Assembly: GCA_030432255.1 (NCBI GenBank) | Contig: JAUIHS010000002.1 | Span: 124,001-188,000, forward strand | Reading direction: 5' to 3' | DNA: 64,000 bases | Origin: Phycisphaerae bacterium | Lineage (GTDB): Bacteria; Planctomycetota; Phycisphaerae; Phycisphaerales; UBA1924 | Shown: in pieces, positions 62,741-64,000 of the stretch | Layout: every line of letters starts with the position of its first letter | Position numbering within the stretch: the first letter of the stretch is position 1 | Notes under the pieces: generated by a model | Seen by the model: the letters and a program-made list of their open reading frames with translations, nothing else | The model's database searches: none | What the model was told of the DNA's origin: nothing | Program-made: the position numbers and the translations under genes

Positions 62741-64000
62741 TCACGGGGGGGATGCCTTCGCGTACTGGCGTTGCTGATTGAGTTCGATCATTGATAACCA
62801 GTAACAAGCAAGTGCGGCGGGAAGGCACAGGATCAAGGGTTGTTCTGGATTAACACTCTGGACCATCAGGGCGCCGGACGGATCGCGGACTTCAAAGCAG
62901 GGTCCCTTCGCAATCATATAGCCCCGGTTGATATCGCCAGATTCATCGATCAGAGCGCGTAAGCCACGGAGCTGTTTGCAACCGATGGGTGCTTCAGAAT
63001 ACTTGACCTCGAACGGAACCGTCAGGCTTGGCAGGCTGGCAACAAGGTCCACTTCATACTGCGTTCGCGATCGCTGCCAGTAGTGAAAGCGGACGTTGAG
63101 GCGATAGTAGTGCGTAAAGACATGCTTGAAGAAGGCTGCTTCAACAGCATGTCCGAGGGAGGTGGGGTCCTGCAGAAGCGTTCGTTCCTTGAGCAGTACA
63201 CTTCCCGGAATCGCTGGGTCTGCGAGATAGATCTTTGGTCGGTTCCGCAGTGCTGTCTTTCCTCTGGACAACTGGGGCAACTGGTAGACCAGGTGAGCCG
63301 ACTCCAGGTGGCTGATGTAGTTGTGGACCGTTGAGGACGAGATGCCTATGCGCTGCGACAGCGTAGTGACGTTGATGATGCCGCCGTCATTCTGACAGAG
63401 GTAGAGAAAGAGCGTCTCCAATTCAACAACACGTCGAATGCCGAATGTCGCTGTCATGTCGCGCTTCAGAACTCGGTCCACAATGTCCTCTCGCAGGAGG
63501 CGCTGAGCGATGGTCAGGCTTTCAACGGTAGCGGCTTGAGGAAATCCACCCCGGAGCAGGTACTCATGAAACAGCGGCGTCAGGCCGAGTGCTTCCTCAC
63601 CAATACGTATTCGTGTTGTGTTGTCCCACTCAAAGGCGTCCGCGAGCGAACGAACGTCCGGAAGCTCTGGGATCGTATCGTTGCGCAGTCGAAGGAACTC
63701 TCCAAAGGAGAGTGTCGGCAGCTTGATCGTGTGTAATCGACCGACGCCGGACTCTTCGCCTCGACTCAGTGGGATGGCTGATCCTGTTACCGTAATCCGA
63801 CGGTGCTTCCGAAAGTCGGTCTGGTGCTTGAGCCAGACCGACCAGTCAGGTGCATTCTGAATCTCATCGATGAACAGGAACTGAGGTCCTTCGGGGCTGG
63901 GCCGGGACTCTTCCCAGACCGCAAGGACCCGATCCAGGCCGCTGAGTTTGAGTAAGGGGTGATCCAAGGAAACATAGATGATGTTCTGCGGATCGCACCC
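62741..64000 (-). CDS. AAA ATPase / DUF4143 protein, N-terminus beyond the window edge
   Basis: The frame runs from beyond base 64000 to a stop at 62741, giving at least 419 residues. The visible start is GCDPQNIIYVSLDHPLLKL, with no start codon required inside the window, so the Walker A part lies outside. Walker B is FLFIDEIQ, followed by a TGSA sensor segment. A DUF4143 domain makes the C-terminal half, with a HTH-like segment (TLSQRIGISSSTVHNYISHL) and a nuclease-like FEVKYSE near the end. This PF13173 + PF13635 pair is common in prokaryotes; the role is unknown, and links to mobile or defence contexts are only suggestive. Its base composition looks lower in GC than neighbours. Confidence 0.88.
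   Translation of the reverse strand, partial: GCDPQNIIYVSLDHPLLKLSGLDRVLAVWEESRPSPEGPQFLFIDEIQNAPDWSVWLKHQTDFRKHRRITVTGSAIPLSRGEESGVGRLHTIKLPTLSFGEFLRLRNDTIPELPDVRSLADAFEWDNTTRIRIGEEALGLTPLFHEYLLRGGFPQAATVESLTIAQRLLREDIVDRVLKRDMTATFGIRRVVELETLFLYLCQNDGGIINVTTLSQRIGISSSTVHNYISHLESAHLVYQLPQLSRGKTALRNRPKIYLADPAIPGSVLLKERTLLQDPTSLGHAVEAAFFKHVFTHYYRLNVRFHYWQRSRTQYEVDLVASLPSLTVPFEVKYSEAPIGCKQLRGLRALIDESGDINRGYMIAKGPCFEVRDPSGALMVQSVNPEQPLILCLPAALACYWLSMIELNQQRQYAKASPP

Overview
The window is dense, GC-rich bacterial DNA (by eye well above 60% GC in genes). It looks like a planctomycete of the Phycisphaerae type. Reasons: a DUF1800/DUF1501 gene pair, secreted VCBS/ASPIC proteins ending in dockerin-like repeats, several PEP-CTERM-like secreted proteins together with an exosortase, PQQ-propeller and parallel beta-helix exported proteins, GTG/TTG starts and many genes without a clear ribosome binding site. 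The assignment rests on gene content only; there is no rRNA gene here. I saw no tRNA, CRISPR array, insertion sequence or prophage.

Layout. 1-6.8 kb: the 5' end of a gene running off the left edge, a PilZ protein, a membrane-anchored thioredoxin-like protein, the DUF1800 + DUF1501 pair and a small membrane protein. 7.0-14.4 kb: a giant PQQ-propeller/helical-repeat exported protein overlapping an FKBP lipoprotein, then a PHP-glycosyltransferase fusion on the other strand. 14.7-20.3 kb: AhpD-like protein, aroA, an MsbA-like ABC exporter and der. 20.4-22.1 kb: a two-gene cassette of lower GC, an XRE-TPR regulator followed after one base by a PEP-CTERM-like protein. 22.4-26.5 kb: kbl, a phosphatase-cytochrome c' fusion lipoprotein, a glycine-zipper lipoprotein and small hypotheticals. 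26.6-31.0 kb: tandem overlapping VCBS/ASPIC/dockerin genes and a PEP-CTERM-like protein with two LacI-type operator candidates. 31.5-32.6 kb: lipA.

32.8-46.7 kb is the most coherent system, an exopolysaccharide/exosortase island: Wza-like exporter, exosortase, EpsI-like protein, a 1555-residue TPR protein, a Wzc/BY-kinase-like chain-length protein whose Walker A lysine is replaced, an NDP-sugar epimerase and a WecA-like initiating phosphotransferase. Terminators split it into several transcription units. The likely exosortase substrates lie outside it, at 20.4, 30.1 and 46.7 kb, and all carry Pro-(Ala/Ser)-Pro tags instead of Pro-Glu-Pro.

46.7-64 kb: secreted PEP-CTERM-like and tail-fibre-like proteins, PpiC + methyltransferase, a DinB protein, a DUF11 lipoprotein, an atpD gene without other ATP synthase genes, secreted and zinc-ribbon membrane proteins, a CPBP protease, rplM-rpsI, a beta-helix protein, an alpha/beta hydrolase lipoprotein and the C-terminal part of an AAA/DUF4143 ATPase running off the right edge.

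Intergenic DNA repeatedly contains degenerate repeats of short 'words' (GGCATT octamers, AGCTTG runs, GGTGTTGGG, GGGATCAGGG), often arranged as inverted pairs at gene ends.
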